A stretch of DNA of 62,482 bases from CAZCCC01 sp964497245 (GTDB taxonomy: Bacteria > Patescibacteriota > Patescibacteriia > Buchananbacterales > UBA6539). A program made the translations under genes and the position numbers. Every line of letters begins with the position of its first letter. The first letter of the stretch is position 1. Under the pieces are notes generated by a model. That model had not been told where the DNA came from and searched no databases. It saw nothing but the letters and a program-made list of their open reading frames with translations. Location: NCBI GenBank assembly GCA_964497245.1, contig CAZCCC010000002.1:1-62482 (forward strand), in the 5' to 3' direction. Below, in pieces: positions 32,963-41,188 of this stretch.

Positions 32963-34279
32963 CTACGGCGTCACCCGGCTCATTGTCCGGGGAAATAGTG
33001 CCGCTTCTTTGATGCTTGACAGACCAAGAAGCTGCATAGTCAGCCGCTCCAGGCCAAGTCCCAATCCACCATGTGGAGGCATACCGTGCTTGTGAATCTG
33101 TAAATAGGGCTCAAACTCGGACGGGTCATACCCAAAACGCCGAAGCTTTTCGACCTGCATGGCGAAATCGTGAATTCGTTGCCCACCGGTGGTAACTTCG
33201 AGTCCCCGAAACAGCAAGTCAAAACTCAAAGTGACTGCCACGTCCTCGGGATCTTCCATCGCATACATCGGACGCTTAGCCGTCGGATAGTGCGTGACAA
33301 ATACGAACTCGCTGCCTGTTTCGGCCAATACGTGTTCACAAATAATCTTCTCGCTCTTGCCATCCAGGTCATTCCTGTCCAAAATCTCATGCTCGCGCCC
33401 GACGATCTCCAAGGCCTCGGACATCCGCAGAGCGGGAATCTCGCCAATCCTAGGTACAACGACGTCGATCAATTCCAATTCTGCAGCACAAATTTCCGTC
33501 AGTCGAGTGAAAACGTAGTTGAGCAAATACGTCTCAACTTGCATCACATCTTCAAATCCAACAATCGGCCCCATCTCGAAGTCCATCGAAGTGTATTCGT
33601 TGAGATGCCTGGCGGTTTCATGAGGTTCGGCCCGGAAAACCGGTCCGACTTCAAAGACCCGTCCGAACACGCCGACCATCATCTGCTTATAAAACTGGGG
33701 CGACTGTGCCAAAACCAACTGTTTGCCGAAGTAATCAATCTTGAAAACGTTGGCACCGCCTTCTGCTCCGGCAAAAACCAATTTCGGCGTATGGATTTCG
33801 GTAAATCCGACCCGAATCAATCCCTCCCGAAACAGCTGGCCTATTACCGCTTGAATGGTGAAAATCGCCTGCTGCCCGGGATGGCGAAGACTAATGGGAC
33901 GATGATCAAGGTTGGTATCAAGGCTAGCTTTGAGGATCTTGCGATTGATGCTAAACGGCATCTCTTCGGACGGCCTCGAAAGAACCTCGACACTTTCCAA
34001 CTCAATCTCTGCCCCATGGGGAGCGCGTTCTTCCTTTCGACATATGCCGGTGGCAGAAATGTAGTTGCCTTCGGTATACGACTCAGTCGCGATTGAGGTG
34101 TTTTCGGACTCGACCTTGCACTGAATCAGCGACCTGCCATCACGAATGACGACAAAACATAAGCCTCCGAATTGACGGACTTTATGAACGGCGCCACTGA
34201 TAGTCATCCTTTCACCATCGTGTCGCGCTAGTTCTTGAGCATTGATACCCAGATGCGATTCTGCAATAATCCTTCTCAT
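32963..34279 (-). CDS. aspS: Archaeal-type (probably non-discriminating) aspartyl-tRNA synthetase
   Basis: 438-aa class IIb synthetase from ATG 34277-34279, which overlaps the upstream stop as ATGA. It has an N-terminal OB-fold anticodon domain (about 15-105). The catalytic domain has HRPISLRHPGQQA, QSPQFYKQMMV, motif 2 VFRAEPHETARHLNEYTSMD and motif 3 GLGLGLERLTMQLLG. Its length and lack of the bacterial insertion domain mark the AspRS2 type found in archaea and some bacteria, which often also makes Asp-tRNA-Asn for amidation. High GC and a position beside the SerRS-like ligase suggest a transferred paralogue. Whether the genome has another AspRS is not visible. Confidence 0.85.
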   Translation of the reverse strand: MRRIIAESHLGINAQELARHDGERMTISGAVHKVRQFGGLCFVVIRDGRSLIQCKVESENTSIATESYTEGNYISATGICRKEERAPHGAEIELESVEVLSRPSEEMPFSINRKILKASLDTNLDHRPISLRHPGQQAIFTIQAVIGQLFREGLIRVGFTEIHTPKLVFAGAEGGANVFKIDYFGKQLVLAQSPQFYKQMMVGVFGRVFEVGPVFRAEPHETARHLNEYTSMDFEMGPIVGFEDVMQVETYLLNYVFTRLTEICAAELELIDVVVPRIGEIPALRMSEALEIVGREHEILDRNDLDGKSEKIICEHVLAETGSEFVFVTHYPTAKRPMYAMEDPEDVAVTLSFDLLFRGLEVTTGGQRIHDFAMQVEKLRRFGYDPSEFEPYLQIHKHGMPPHGGLGLGLERLTMQLLGLSSIKEAALFPRTMSRVTP

Positions 34280-34548
34280 GACGCTTCCTCCTGTTCTTGC
34301 CTTGCTATCGTAGCCTGGCATGGGTTGGTTGAAGAAATAATCATCTCGTACTCCTTAGGGTAGTCTCGCCGTAATACGGCAAGCCAACGACCGGCTTTTG
34401 CCAAGTCGTCATTTCCGGTTTCCGCCAAGACAATGGTATAAGCCGCAGTCGTACTGTTGCTTTGTTGAACCAAATGGATCAGCTCAAATTTGTCCAACAC
34501 AGGCTTGCACCGTGCCTTGACTTCGGATACTGAACGTCCTGTAGTCAT
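34276..34548 (-). CDS. Hypothetical 90-aa protein, first gene of the synthetase operon
   Basis: Small acidic soluble protein that I do not recognise. It follows an ideal ribosome site (AAGGAGGT) and shares its TGA stop with the aspS start (ATGA). The predicted pattern is beta strand (FELIHLVQQ), beta strand (AAYTIVLAE), helix (DLAKAGRWLAVLRRDYPKEY), then a tail with EEAS. There is no DSL phosphopantetheine site, so it is not a standard carrier protein. Its GC matches the two downstream genes. It could be a partner or regulator of the synthetases. Confidence 0.65.
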   Translation of the reverse strand: MTTGRSVSEVKARCKPVLDKFELIHLVQQSNSTTAAYTIVLAETGNDDLAKAGRWLAVLRRDYPKEYEMIISSTNPCQATIARQEQEEAS

Positions 34549-34608
34549 AGCGTGGTTACCTCCTTATTTGGTTGTAGTGTACATTGCAAAGGCTTTTGCC
34601 TTCAAATT

Positions 34609-34637
34609 AAAATATCACTAATTGATGACCATGTCAA
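34609..34637 (-). promoter_or_regulatory. Near-consensus sigma70-type promoter of the synthetase operon
   Basis: On the minus strand, TTGACA (34632-34637) and TATTTT (34609-34614) are separated by exactly 17 nt. The predicted RNA starts near 34602 and would begin with a small hairpin, AAGGC/GCCTT (34589-34602). The AGGAGG site is 8 nt before the start codon of the 90-aa gene. Confidence 0.75.
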
Positions 34638-34676
34638 TAGTATACAGAAGAATGTAAAGAAGAAGTAGTATACAGA
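34638..34676 (-). promoter_or_regulatory. Tandem operator-like direct repeats
   Basis: TCTGTATACTA occurs twice (34638-34648 and 34666-34676), 28 bp apart from start to start. The proximal copy abuts the -35 box. Each carries the palindrome GTATAC. The spacing is close to three helical turns and fits binding of a regulator to one DNA face. Confidence 0.5.
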
Positions 34677-34729
34677 ATTAACAAAAAAACACCAAAAATG
34701 GCGCCATGTCGATTGATTCAATTATACTT

Positions 34730-35722
34730 TTATTTGCTTGTGATGGCAATAATTTTATTAATATAATTTTTATTTATTTTTGTAGATAATTTCGTATTAT
34801 TTAACCCTTCATCTGTCATTTGAATCCATGACATAAAATAGTATAATTTAAATAAATCCTTTAATTCATTAAAACTTTTGTCTACTTTTTTAAATTTTAA
34901 GTAACCATCCCAAAAACTATTAGAAATAGAGTCGATAGAGTAATTTGCTCCAATCTCCAATCCTGCTAATACGAATCTTTGATCTGTAAATCTATAATCT
35001 TCCAAATCAATATGACCATTAAAAACCCATTTACTATCTATGTAATTTACCATTCCTTGTATACCGTCAACATGAGAAAATACATATTCTTTTGGATCAG
35101 TCCATTTATTTTTTTTATTTAAAATAAAAATATCAATTTTTTTTGCACCTTCTTTTGATAAATATTTATTATTAATTAAATGATAAAATCTGATCTCTAA
35201 GGCTAAAAAGAAACTGCTTTTCTATTCAGTTAAATATGGAATTTTTTGATTAGCCCAACCATCATAATATCTTGTTATCCTATTTAGTTTCCCAAATTCC
35301 ATTCCAGACAATTTCAAAAGTTCATCTTTATTTGGATAATTATTTAGAACTAAATGTTCTCTCAGAGAAAAACCTTCCAACTTAGAAATTAATTGATAAA
35401 AATAAGGAATATCTTCCGTCGGTAACCCACTCGACAGAAGTTTATAAGTTTTAATATTATTATTAATCAGTAAATTAAATGAGCTCTTAAAACTATCTGA
35501 CCTTCCACCATAAACTCTTTGCTCAGGTTTTTCTAGCTGTAAAGAATCTGCCCCTATCTTTTTAGATAATTTAATAATAAACTTTTTAATTTTAGATCCT
35601 AAATTAACATCAATAATATAAACAAATCCACTATGGCCTCCTTTTACTTCATGGGATTTTAAAAACTCACCATGTAGTTTTTCTTTTACTATTTGACTTA
35701 TACAAGTGTCATGTTTATTCAT
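34730..35722 (-). pseudogene. Aminoglycoside phosphotransferase-like kinase interrupted by in-frame TAG
   Basis: One reading frame spans 330 codons but is split by TAG at 35222-35224. The first part (35722 to 35225) has a kinase N-lobe look (VKGGHSGFVYIIDVNLG, KKFIIKLSKK). The second holds the catalytic-loop-like SHVDGIQGMV and the DFG/E-like HIDLEDYRF...RFVLAGLEIG. It resembles the APH/fructosamine kinase fold with weak motifs. The sequence after the stop continues without a frame change, so a single nonsense change is the simplest reading. A sequencing error or two separate small proteins are less likely. GC is very low. Confidence 0.55.
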
Positions 35723-35774
35723 ATATTTATTATTATAACATATACTTAAAAATATGCATACAAATTGTATATAA

Positions 35775-35960
35775 CTACCATAAAAAAAGCCAGCTAATCA
35801 TTAAAAATAGCTGTCTGTTTGAGTTAGGTAAAGTACGTATATAATTTTTATAATCAAAACCTTCCTTTTTTAATATTAAACTATATAACTCAGAAAGAAA
35901 TTCATCTTCTTCAAAGTGAATTATTTTTCTTTTCTCGATCTCTTTTAATAATTTCATCAA
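35775..35960 (-). pseudogene. Truncated response regulator fragment
   Basis: 61-codon frame whose KRKIIHFEEDEFLSELYSLI matches the first strand and helix of a receiver domain (IxHxEDDxFL). It then loses similarity after KKEGFDYKN and ends in SWLFLW. There is no phosphoacceptor Asp. It overlaps the last 50 nt of the intact response regulator gene and is most simply a remnant of a second receiver gene in the same operon. Confidence 0.5.
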
Positions 35961-36354
35961 TTGCTTCCATCACTTCTCTGGGTGTACAGTCTCGTTTGAA
36001 AATATAAGCCACCGCGCCCATCTCTTGGCTTCTCACTCGGTCTCGGTGTGTATCAAGATTGGTAAAAATTACAATCGGGATATCCTTGGTTTTGGGATTC
36101 TTTTTTACCGCCTCCAAATATTCCCAGCCCTGTTCGGCAATGGTATTTTCCGGCTTGGGAATAATGATATCAAGCAAGACCAAATCGGGCTGTTCAAATT
36201 CAGTAACATACAGAGCTTCTTCAATATTGGCAGTTGATAAAAAATCATAACCATTACTCAGTAAAAAATCATGGTAAATGTCAACCAAACCCTGTTCGTC
36301 TTCAACCAAAAGGATTCGGCCTTTGTCTGATTTCATAATATTTGTAGATTTCAT
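35911..36354 (-). CDS. Single-domain response regulator
   Basis: 147-aa receiver protein with an acidic pocket in ILLVEDEQG (E18/D19/E20), phosphoacceptor D62 in LVLLDIIIPK, Thr in IVIFTNLD and Lys in AYIFKRD. It has an insertion after the Asp site (KPENTIAEQGWEYL) and no output domain. An alternative start at M7 (36336) would fit as well. It lies 17 nt after the histidine kinase gene and is its likely partner. Confidence 0.88.
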   Translation of the reverse strand: MKSTNIMKSDKGRILLVEDEQGLVDIYHDFLLSNGYDFLSTANIEEALYVTEFEQPDLVLLDIIIPKPENTIAEQGWEYLEAVKKNPKTKDIPIVIFTNLDTHRDRVRSQEMGAVAYIFKRDCTPREVMEAIDEIIKRDREKKNNSL

Positions 36355-36371
36355 ATTAATTTTGAAATTAA

Positions 36372-38675
36372 TTAATCTTGGTTAAATATGACAATCTTTT
36401 TTTCTCTGGTAACCGGCTTTTCTTGTCCCGTGGCTGTCTGCTGGTTTTTGTAGACAGGAAGAGTGAAGCTGAAAGTTGAGCCTTTGCCTATGCCTTCGCT
36501 GAAACAGGATATTTCCCCGTTGTTTCCTTCAACGATTTTTTTGGCGATAAACAGTCCAAGCCCGGAACCGTCCGGCCGAAGGTCGGTGGCGTTTTGACCG
36601 CGGGAAAATTTTTGAAACAGTTTTTTCTTGCCTTCTTCGGATATGCCCACACCTGTATCTTTAATATTGATTTTCAAATAATCTTTGCCAACCATTTCAT
36701 AAGAAAGAGTGACTGCGCCTTTGCGGGTATAATAAACGGCATTATCTAAAAGGTTGGAAATAACATGAGCGGTTTTTTTGTAGTCACACCAGACAAGGGG
36801 TATGTTTCCACCAGAGGCGGATCCGCCTTTGGTGGAAAAATCAGGCTTTTTAACCGACACTTCCAAATTTCTTTCCTGAGCCAATTGCAATTTCTGCTTT
36901 TCGGGAATCAAACGGTTGACGATTTCCGTAATATCGGTTTTTTGCGGATCCATTTCCATTCTTTCGCCTTCTAGTTCATAGGCATCCCAAAAATCGGATA
37001 CTGTTGAACTAATCCTTTCCAACCCGCCCTTAATTGACTTTATTGCTTTTTCTTTTGGGTAGGAGTCTTCTTCCAGCATGGAAAAATATCCTTTCATTAC
37101 CGATAACGGCGTATTTAATTGATGGTTGACTACCCGCAAAAAATCAGTTTTCATATTAAGCAATTCTTGCAGGTATTTATTTTTTTCTTCAATGTCTTTG
37201 CTTTGGGATTTTATTTCTTTGGTCTGACCGTCAACCTTTTGCTTTAAAGTCTTGTTAAAATCCTGGACCTCCTTATACAGCTTGGCATTGTCAATGGCAA
37301 TGCCGGCTTGATATGATAATGTGCTTAAAAGTTCCAAATCTTCTTTAGTATAGGCATCACCGGAAATTTTTGCACCCAAAACAATAATACCAATCAGCTT
37401 ATTATTGCTTAAAAGCGGAAGACATAAAGATGCTTCAATATGCTCCATGTGATTATAAAGGTTTTTAAATCCCATCTGATCCTTTTTTATTTTGGCGTCA
37501 CGGGCAATTAAAAAAAGTTCATCGCGAACCATTGGTTTTTGATTTTTCTGCAAATATTGAGTCAAAAAATTATCCTGGACCAAACTGATTCCATTCTGCT
37601 CATTGAATCCAATAACCTTGGCAATTTGATAATGAACCGGCTTTTTGTCCGAATTCACCAAGAGTACTCCGGTACGGTTAAGGTTCATCGTCTCTTTAAT
37701 ACTACCAACAATGGAATCAATTATTTTATCCAGGTCAGTATAATAATTAAGCTCCTTGGTCAGCTTATTGATGGTTTCCTGATAGTTGTACAGGCTGGTA
37801 AAAAAATACTTATTAGAAAAATTCTTCAACAACTTGCCTAGCTGGTAAAACGCGACGACAAATAGCGGCGCGATAATTATTCCAGCCAGATAGCTTGTCT
37901 GATTGAATACTCCACCAAACATTTCTTCATAGCTCCAAACAATAAAATAAAATGCCCCATAAGTAAATAGGGCCACTCCGAAATAGGTAAAAATTCTCCT
38001 AGCTACAATTCTAATATCCATCAGGCGATAGCGAAAAATTGCGTAAGCGACGATAAATGGCGAAAAAGAAATAGTGATATTCAAGAAAGGATAAAGGTCG
38101 AACTTATAGACGGGCAGAAAAGCAAAGAAGCCACCAGAAAATCCAATAACCGTAGCGACCAATATATACTTTATTTGATCTTTGCCTACGCCTTTGCTCT
38201 TTTTGAATGCCAGCCAAAGCAAGATGTGGCAATAGATTACCAGCGAAATAAAAAATATCAAAAACAATGAATAAAGCGAGGTGGGTGGCGAAAGGTAATA
38301 AAACTGACCAAAGACAAACCTGACCTGATCAATAAAGAAATCGGTAAACAGATTGGCTAATAAGAAAAGAAATCCAAGAGAGTATATCATCCAGATCAGC
38401 TGCTTTCTAGATATATCCAATAACTTATGAATGAAATGAGTCAATAATATTGGAATAAATATGACTCCAATATAAGAAACCTTCCACCAAAAAATTGCTT
38501 TCTGTGGATCAGTAATAGTAGCTATCCTGAAACCACCAAATCCCCATAAGGCAACGGAAAAAGAAAACAGAGCCCATATGTAATGAAGACTCTTTTTTGC
38601 TCTAAAAAGTGTAAGTAATCCCAAAATAAAACAAGGTACTCCGATTAATAATCCTGATATCGCAAATAGATTCAT
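36372..38675 (-). CDS. Membrane sensor histidine kinase (7TM-GAF-HisKA-HATPase)
   Basis: 767-aa sensor kinase. The N-terminal region of about 275 residues has 7-8 membrane helices of the histidine-kinase 7TM type (FRAKKSLHYIWALFSFSVAL). A GAF domain (about 310-470) and a short coiled coil follow. The dimerisation/phosphoacceptor domain has H518 in VVNHQLNTPLS. The ATPase domain has N-box HVISNLLDNAV, G1 DTGVGIS and G2 GSGLGLFIAKKIVEG. All catalytic motifs are present. A palindromic repeat is inserted in frame at about residues 613-624, between the phosphotransfer and ATP-lid regions. The signal is unknown. Paired with the downstream response regulator. Confidence 0.93.
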   Translation of the reverse strand: MNLFAISGLLIGVPCFILGLLTLFRAKKSLHYIWALFSFSVALWGFGGFRIATITDPQKAIFWWKVSYIGVIFIPILLTHFIHKLLDISRKQLIWMIYSLGFLFLLANLFTDFFIDQVRFVFGQFYYLSPPTSLYSLFLIFFISLVIYCHILLWLAFKKSKGVGKDQIKYILVATVIGFSGGFFAFLPVYKFDLYPFLNITISFSPFIVAYAIFRYRLMDIRIVARRIFTYFGVALFTYGAFYFIVWSYEEMFGGVFNQTSYLAGIIIAPLFVVAFYQLGKLLKNFSNKYFFTSLYNYQETINKLTKELNYYTDLDKIIDSIVGSIKETMNLNRTGVLLVNSDKKPVHYQIAKVIGFNEQNGISLVQDNFLTQYLQKNQKPMVRDELFLIARDAKIKKDQMGFKNLYNHMEHIEASLCLPLLSNNKLIGIIVLGAKISGDAYTKEDLELLSTLSYQAGIAIDNAKLYKEVQDFNKTLKQKVDGQTKEIKSQSKDIEEKNKYLQELLNMKTDFLRVVNHQLNTPLSVMKGYFSMLEEDSYPKEKAIKSIKGGLERISSTVSDFWDAYELEGERMEMDPQKTDITEIVNRLIPEKQKLQLAQERNLEVSVKKPDFSTKGGSASGGNIPLVWCDYKKTAHVISNLLDNAVYYTRKGAVTLSYEMVGKDYLKINIKDTGVGISEEGKKKLFQKFSRGQNATDLRPDGSGLGLFIAKKIVEGNNGEISCFSEGIGKGSTFSFTLPVYKNQQTATGQEKPVTREKKIVIFNQD
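36805..36838. repeat. 34-bp palindrome inside the histidine kinase gene
   Basis: Near-perfect palindrome (only one mismatched arm pair) centred on GGATCC at 36819-36824, with outer arms TTTCCACCA and TGGTGGAAA. Its length keeps the frame, and it encodes the Gly/Ser-rich FSTKGGSASGGN absent from typical kinases. Confidence 0.85.
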
Positions 38676-38730
38676 AGTTTTGGGAAATTAATTATTTCCC
38701 CTTTATTTTACCATTCTTTAGACAATAAAG

Positions 38731-38760
38731 AAAACCCGTCCGAAACTCAATCCGGACGGG
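38731..38760 (-). terminator. Rho-independent terminator after methyltransferase gene
   Basis: 8-bp GC-rich stem CCCGTCCG/CGGACGGG with a 10-nt loop, followed on the minus strand by TTTTCTTT. It lies 26 nt after the stop codon at 38787. Confidence 0.88.
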
Positions 38761-38786
38761 GTAGTGTTTGATATTTAACATGCCTG

Positions 38787-39872
38787 TCAAATTAGGGAAA
38801 GAATATCCCTTCTCCGTTCGGCTTCTTCGGAGCTGATATGTTCTTTTCGAACTACAATTTCGCACACTGGCGAAAGTGGCAGGCGGAGCCACCAGGGCTC
38901 GATCTGAAAATTACGGCGTACTACACTAAACCCCCAGTTCTGCTCGTGTTCGTCGGTATAGGTTATGAAAGGAAGCTGCCAGAAATCCATGGTCGGATCC
39001 TTCCAGCCCCACAGGATCCCTAAGGCAATCGGCACCGTCGACCAGTACCATGTCGCTTGCGCAAATCTCATCATCGGAAATGCCCTCTTGCTCCACGAAC
39101 GATCGTCAACATATCCAGGTATCGGACAATGCATGTCGCTGACAAACAGCTGTCCGCCTTCCTTCAAAACCCGAAGTATCTGCTCAAAAGCCTTTATCGA
39201 ATCCTTGATCCCGCCGATGCCACACATAATGGTAGCGGCATCAAACGTCCCATGATCAAACCGAACCGCTTCGTCTGGATCAACTTGACCATTACCATCA
39301 ACCAAGTTGGTAGCGTCAGAACAACTGAATTCGATCTGTGCACCTGCGGGAAAAATCCTGGATTTTGCACCAGTAAGCATTCTTTTACACAAGTCTATTC
39401 CCATAATCATGACACGATTAGACAAGCCGGCACGACTTACTTTATTGGAAATATACCACGCGGTAAGCCCCGTACCCGAACAAACGTCCAATACTTTAAA
39501 CATGCGGTTACTGCCATTGATTACGTCAATAACGAATTCGGCGGCATGTTTACGCCAAACAGTATCCCACCAATAGGTAGTTAAGTGGTGCTTAATGTCA
39601 TACCATGCCGCCTCCTTGTCATAGACCCGCAGGATTTCCTGGGCATCAAGTTCGCCCAAAGGCTCCTTGCGGGGACGCAAGATGAGGTAGAATGGAATAC
39701 GCAGAAACCACTGACAAAATTTCAACCACAGCCAGATGACTGACCCACATTTGAAGGCCACTTCCTTGAATAAAAATGGCGGAAGGTCCGAAGTCGTAAC
39801 TCCCAGTTCATTAAGTTTTTTGCCTACTGTTCCATCATCCGGAATATAAGGTGGACGAAGTATGTGTTTCAT
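38787..39872 (-). CDS. SAM-dependent methyltransferase, UbiE-like
   Basis: 361-aa class I methyltransferase. Motif I is FKVLDVCSGTGLTAWY, post-I is VMIMGIDLCKRML, motif II is TFDAATIMCGIGGIKD, and motif III is LRVLKEGGQLFVSD. It has an N-terminal extension of about 90 residues with a hydrophobic helix (SVIWLWLKFCQWFLRIPFYL) and a second hydrophobic stretch (WYWSTVPIALGILWGW) in the C-terminal part, so it probably acts on a lipid or lipid-linked substrate at the membrane. GC near 50%, above the flanking genes. It follows the Rossmann protein gene (118 nt) and has a strong terminator. Confidence 0.82.
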   Translation of the reverse strand: MKHILRPPYIPDDGTVGKKLNELGVTTSDLPPFLFKEVAFKCGSVIWLWLKFCQWFLRIPFYLILRPRKEPLGELDAQEILRVYDKEAAWYDIKHHLTTYWWDTVWRKHAAEFVIDVINGSNRMFKVLDVCSGTGLTAWYISNKVSRAGLSNRVMIMGIDLCKRMLTGAKSRIFPAGAQIEFSCSDATNLVDGNGQVDPDEAVRFDHGTFDAATIMCGIGGIKDSIKAFEQILRVLKEGGQLFVSDMHCPIPGYVDDRSWSKRAFPMMRFAQATWYWSTVPIALGILWGWKDPTMDFWQLPFITYTDEHEQNWGFSVVRRNFQIEPWWLRLPLSPVCEIVVRKEHISSEEAERRRDILSLI

Positions 39873-39990
39873 TTCTTCTTATCCTTTCTGTTGTTGCCAA
39901 CCTTGTTGTCAATCATTGGAAACCTCCTAATCTCTGCTATTGCAAAGACATTTTATATTAGCATAAATAAGCAAAAAAGACACCCGCCCA

Positions 39991-40983
39991 CTAAACGATT
40001 CTTCGCACGACGACCTTCATTTTTGGCGAAGGCCAAGCCGCACAACAAGGAATCGCTCCATGATAAGCTGCCGGAAAAGACGGAAAGGCGTTGGCCCTAA
40101 CACCAACCACGTGATAACAGCTGCAGCCATTATTCTTCAGATGTTCCAGAATCGCCGAATTCGGCTCAGGATAGACCTCGTTGATCACCACCGTGCCCGG
40201 CCAGATTACGTCAAGGTAATCCTTAAGGGCATTATTGAGAGTGATGTTGACAACGACGACTCGCTGTCCGCGAAGATAGTTTGGCCAATCTTTACTGCCC
40301 TGCCCGTCTGACGAGTCAATGCTGAAGACATTGGAATCTTCAAGTAACCCGACTACTCGACGGCCGATAAAACCTCTGCCGCCAAGGACGATGACCGGCG
40401 TATCGTCGCCAAGCGACTCTTCGGCTTTCACCGAATCAATTGCCTGGGCAACCGCATGGGCGGTCAAATCCGCTTCCGGAGCTTCCCGGATGATTTTCCC
40501 TGCGTACAGGACTCCGGGCACTATTCCGGCAAACGTCTTTCTCCCGGCACCAAACAATTGGCGCAGCCTTTCCATTCGATCGGACATCCGACGAAGATTT
40601 TCCGTATTTTGCGGATCAGTGAATTGACCATTGGTCGCGGAAATCATGAACATCACGGTTAATTTTCCGTTTTGCCACAACAATCCGCCGGGGATGGGAT
40701 TCCACTGATTCCAGCGCAAGCGAAACGGATAGACATAAGCCAATCCATATTTCTCATTCGCCGGATAAACCAGAAACACGGACTCAATCAGATTAACCTT
40801 TTTGTTGACTAACCCGACCAACCAAAACAGCAAATCATGATTGATCAGGAGATTCAACATCTCAATGGCAATGCGCCTCGTGTGCAGCTTTACGGTTTTC
40901 AGCCAACTGCTTTTCTTTACGGCTCCCTTAACTGAAGGAGCCGCTTTGACAGATCGTCGCTGAATCGACACATTTCTGTTCAT
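39991..40983 (-). CDS. Rossmann-fold oxidoreductase-like protein
   Basis: 330 aa from ATG 40981-40983, chosen because AGGAGGAG lies 6 nt upstream; an upstream ATG lacks one. The N-terminus is basic, with a hydrophobic segment at about 42-66 (IEMLNLLINHDLLFWLVGLV). A nucleotide-binding fold follows in the middle (VIVLGGRGFIGRRVVGLLE), then VVVVNIT and a conserved-looking VINEVYPEPNSAIL. The C-terminus has HGAIPCCAAWP. The layout loosely recalls shikimate-dehydrogenase-like or acyl-ACP-reductase-like enzymes, but I do not assign one. High GC. Divergent from the FadL-like gene. Confidence 0.6.
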   Translation of the reverse strand: MNRNVSIQRRSVKAAPSVKGAVKKSSWLKTVKLHTRRIAIEMLNLLINHDLLFWLVGLVNKKVNLIESVFLVYPANEKYGLAYVYPFRLRWNQWNPIPGGLLWQNGKLTVMFMISATNGQFTDPQNTENLRRMSDRMERLRQLFGAGRKTFAGIVPGVLYAGKIIREAPEADLTAHAVAQAIDSVKAEESLGDDTPVIVLGGRGFIGRRVVGLLEDSNVFSIDSSDGQGSKDWPNYLRGQRVVVVNITLNNALKDYLDVIWPGTVVINEVYPEPNSAILEHLKNNGCSCYHVVGVRANAFPSFPAAYHGAIPCCAAWPSPKMKVVVRRIV

Positions 40984-41038
40984 TTCAACTCCTCCTATGG
41001 GTTGTAATTGTTGACAGACTTTCAAAAGAACCACTTAA

Positions 41039-41047
41039 ATTATACCA
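41039..41047 (-). promoter_or_regulatory. Extended -10 promoter element
   Basis: TGGTATAAT on the minus strand, 55 nt before the start codon of the Rossmann protein gene. It lies back to back with the plus-strand promoter at 41101. No good -35 is seen. Confidence 0.55.
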
Positions 41048-41100
41048 AATTCAGGCAACAAAGCATACTAGCATATTTTTCAAAAAATGTCCAGCCAACC

Positions 41101-41129
41101 TTGACTTTTTCAGTAAATAAGAGTATTAT
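41101..41129 (+). promoter_or_regulatory. Sigma70-type promoter of FadL-like gene
   Basis: TTGACT (41101-41106), a 17-nt spacer, then TATTAT (41124-41129). A GGGAGG ribosome site follows at about 41178-41183, before ATG 41189. Confidence 0.75.
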
Positions 41130-41188
41130 AACCTGTTGAACTGTATCCGGAATGAACCTTAAACCCAAACCCTTCAAAGGGAGGACAA

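Noticed and set aside
33170..34096. 308-codon plus-strand frame opposite aspS
   Set aside because: Shadow of the GC-rich aspS gene. Full-length AspRS motifs are on the minus strand, and the shadow has no ribosome site or known motif.
34276..34548. 90-aa protein as the carrier partner of the SerRS-like ligase
   Set aside because: No DSL/DSI phosphopantetheine attachment motif and no four-helix carrier pattern.
34549..34700. T-box or other amino-acid riboswitch in front of the synthetase operon
   Set aside because: The predicted leader is only about 54 nt with one tiny hairpin and no T-box or antiterminator sequence.
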